A stretch of 34,798 nucleotides of DNA, taken from positions 1 through 34,798 of the forward strand of contig SCMT01000040.1 in NCBI GenBank assembly GCA_005502915.1. Direction: 5' to 3'. Every line of letters starts with the position of its first letter. The first letter of the stretch is position 1. This document shows positions 34,729-34,798 of this stretch, one piece after another. The position numbers were made by a program, and so were the translations under genes. Below the pieces are notes generated by a model. The model saw nothing but the letters and a program-made list of their open reading frames with translations, was not told the origin of the DNA and searched no databases. Source of the stretch: Lysobacteraceae bacterium 2PB. GTDB lineage: Bacteria > Pseudomonadota > Gammaproteobacteria > Xanthomonadales > Xanthomonadaceae.

Positions 34729-34792
34729 CCCTCCCCTTGAAGGGGAGGGAGACAAGCGCGGCGCTTTGAAGCCCTCCCCTTCAAGGGGAGGG
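34729..34792. repeat. Two palindromic hairpins of a CCCTCCCCTT repeat family
   Basis: CCCTCCCCTT-G-AAGGGGAGGG (34729-34749) and CCCTCCCCTT-C-AAGGGGAGGG (34772-34792) have identical 10-bp arms with complementary loop bases, so they are inverted copies of each other separated by 22 bases. They lie about 40 bases after parC. The repeat may continue past the window. It could act as a transcript end structure. Confidence 0.8.
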
Positions 34793-34798
34793 TTTGGG

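Overview
The window is high-GC DNA from a gammaproteobacterium, most likely a member of the Xanthomonadaceae/Lysobacteraceae such as Lysobacter or Luteimonas. This rests on the GC-rich third-codon positions, the ATGA-overlapping pyrD-murB pair, a large secreted S8 protease with a C-terminal extension, an M13 peptidase, and GTAG-headed REP palindromes with a resident RAYT transposase. The species cannot be fixed from sequence reading alone.

Layout. Positions 1-92 hold the tail of an IS110-type transposase, followed by tRNA-Arg(CCU). A plus-strand block (436-9092) carries an ALDH7-type dehydrogenase, a DUF4190 membrane protein, pyrD-murB-ddaH-EamA packed head to tail, an unknown anchored coiled-coil protein and a secreted M13 metallopeptidase. 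From 9199 to 14625 the minus strand carries a small helical protein, a 1120-residue secreted subtilase and ispG. After a 30-bp inverted-repeat REP pair come xseA (+), an alkyltransferase-like DNA-damage protein (-), an unknown 136-residue protein (+), and a DUF47-Pit phosphate uptake operon (-) preceded by Pho-box-like repeats. A CorC/CNNM-type protein and ExoD (+) follow.

A 112-bp nested palindrome then separates exoD from a convergent minus-strand run of trmJ, a PhnD-like binding protein and a HAMP-GGDEF-EAL protein. The last two look like a periplasmic-ligand to cyclic-di-GMP signalling pair. suhB (+), an rlmB plus small membrane protein operon (-) and an HI0933-like flavoprotein (+) lead into the most distinctive locus. 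This is a RAYT (REP-associated tyrosine transposase) between two perfect 25-bp inverted REP copies at 28798-29442. The window closes with rnr (-), tRNA-Leu(CAG), parC (+) and a pair of palindromes at the edge.

Most of the window is housekeeping. The points that merit attention are the RAYT/REP unit and the way three neighbouring genes take their TAG stop codon from REP ends, the PhnD-like/GGDEF-EAL pair, the candidate Pho regulation of the Pit operon, and the two palindromic repeat families that lack a transposase here. No CRISPR array, prophage, toxin-antitoxin pair, known defence island or secondary-metabolite cluster was seen.
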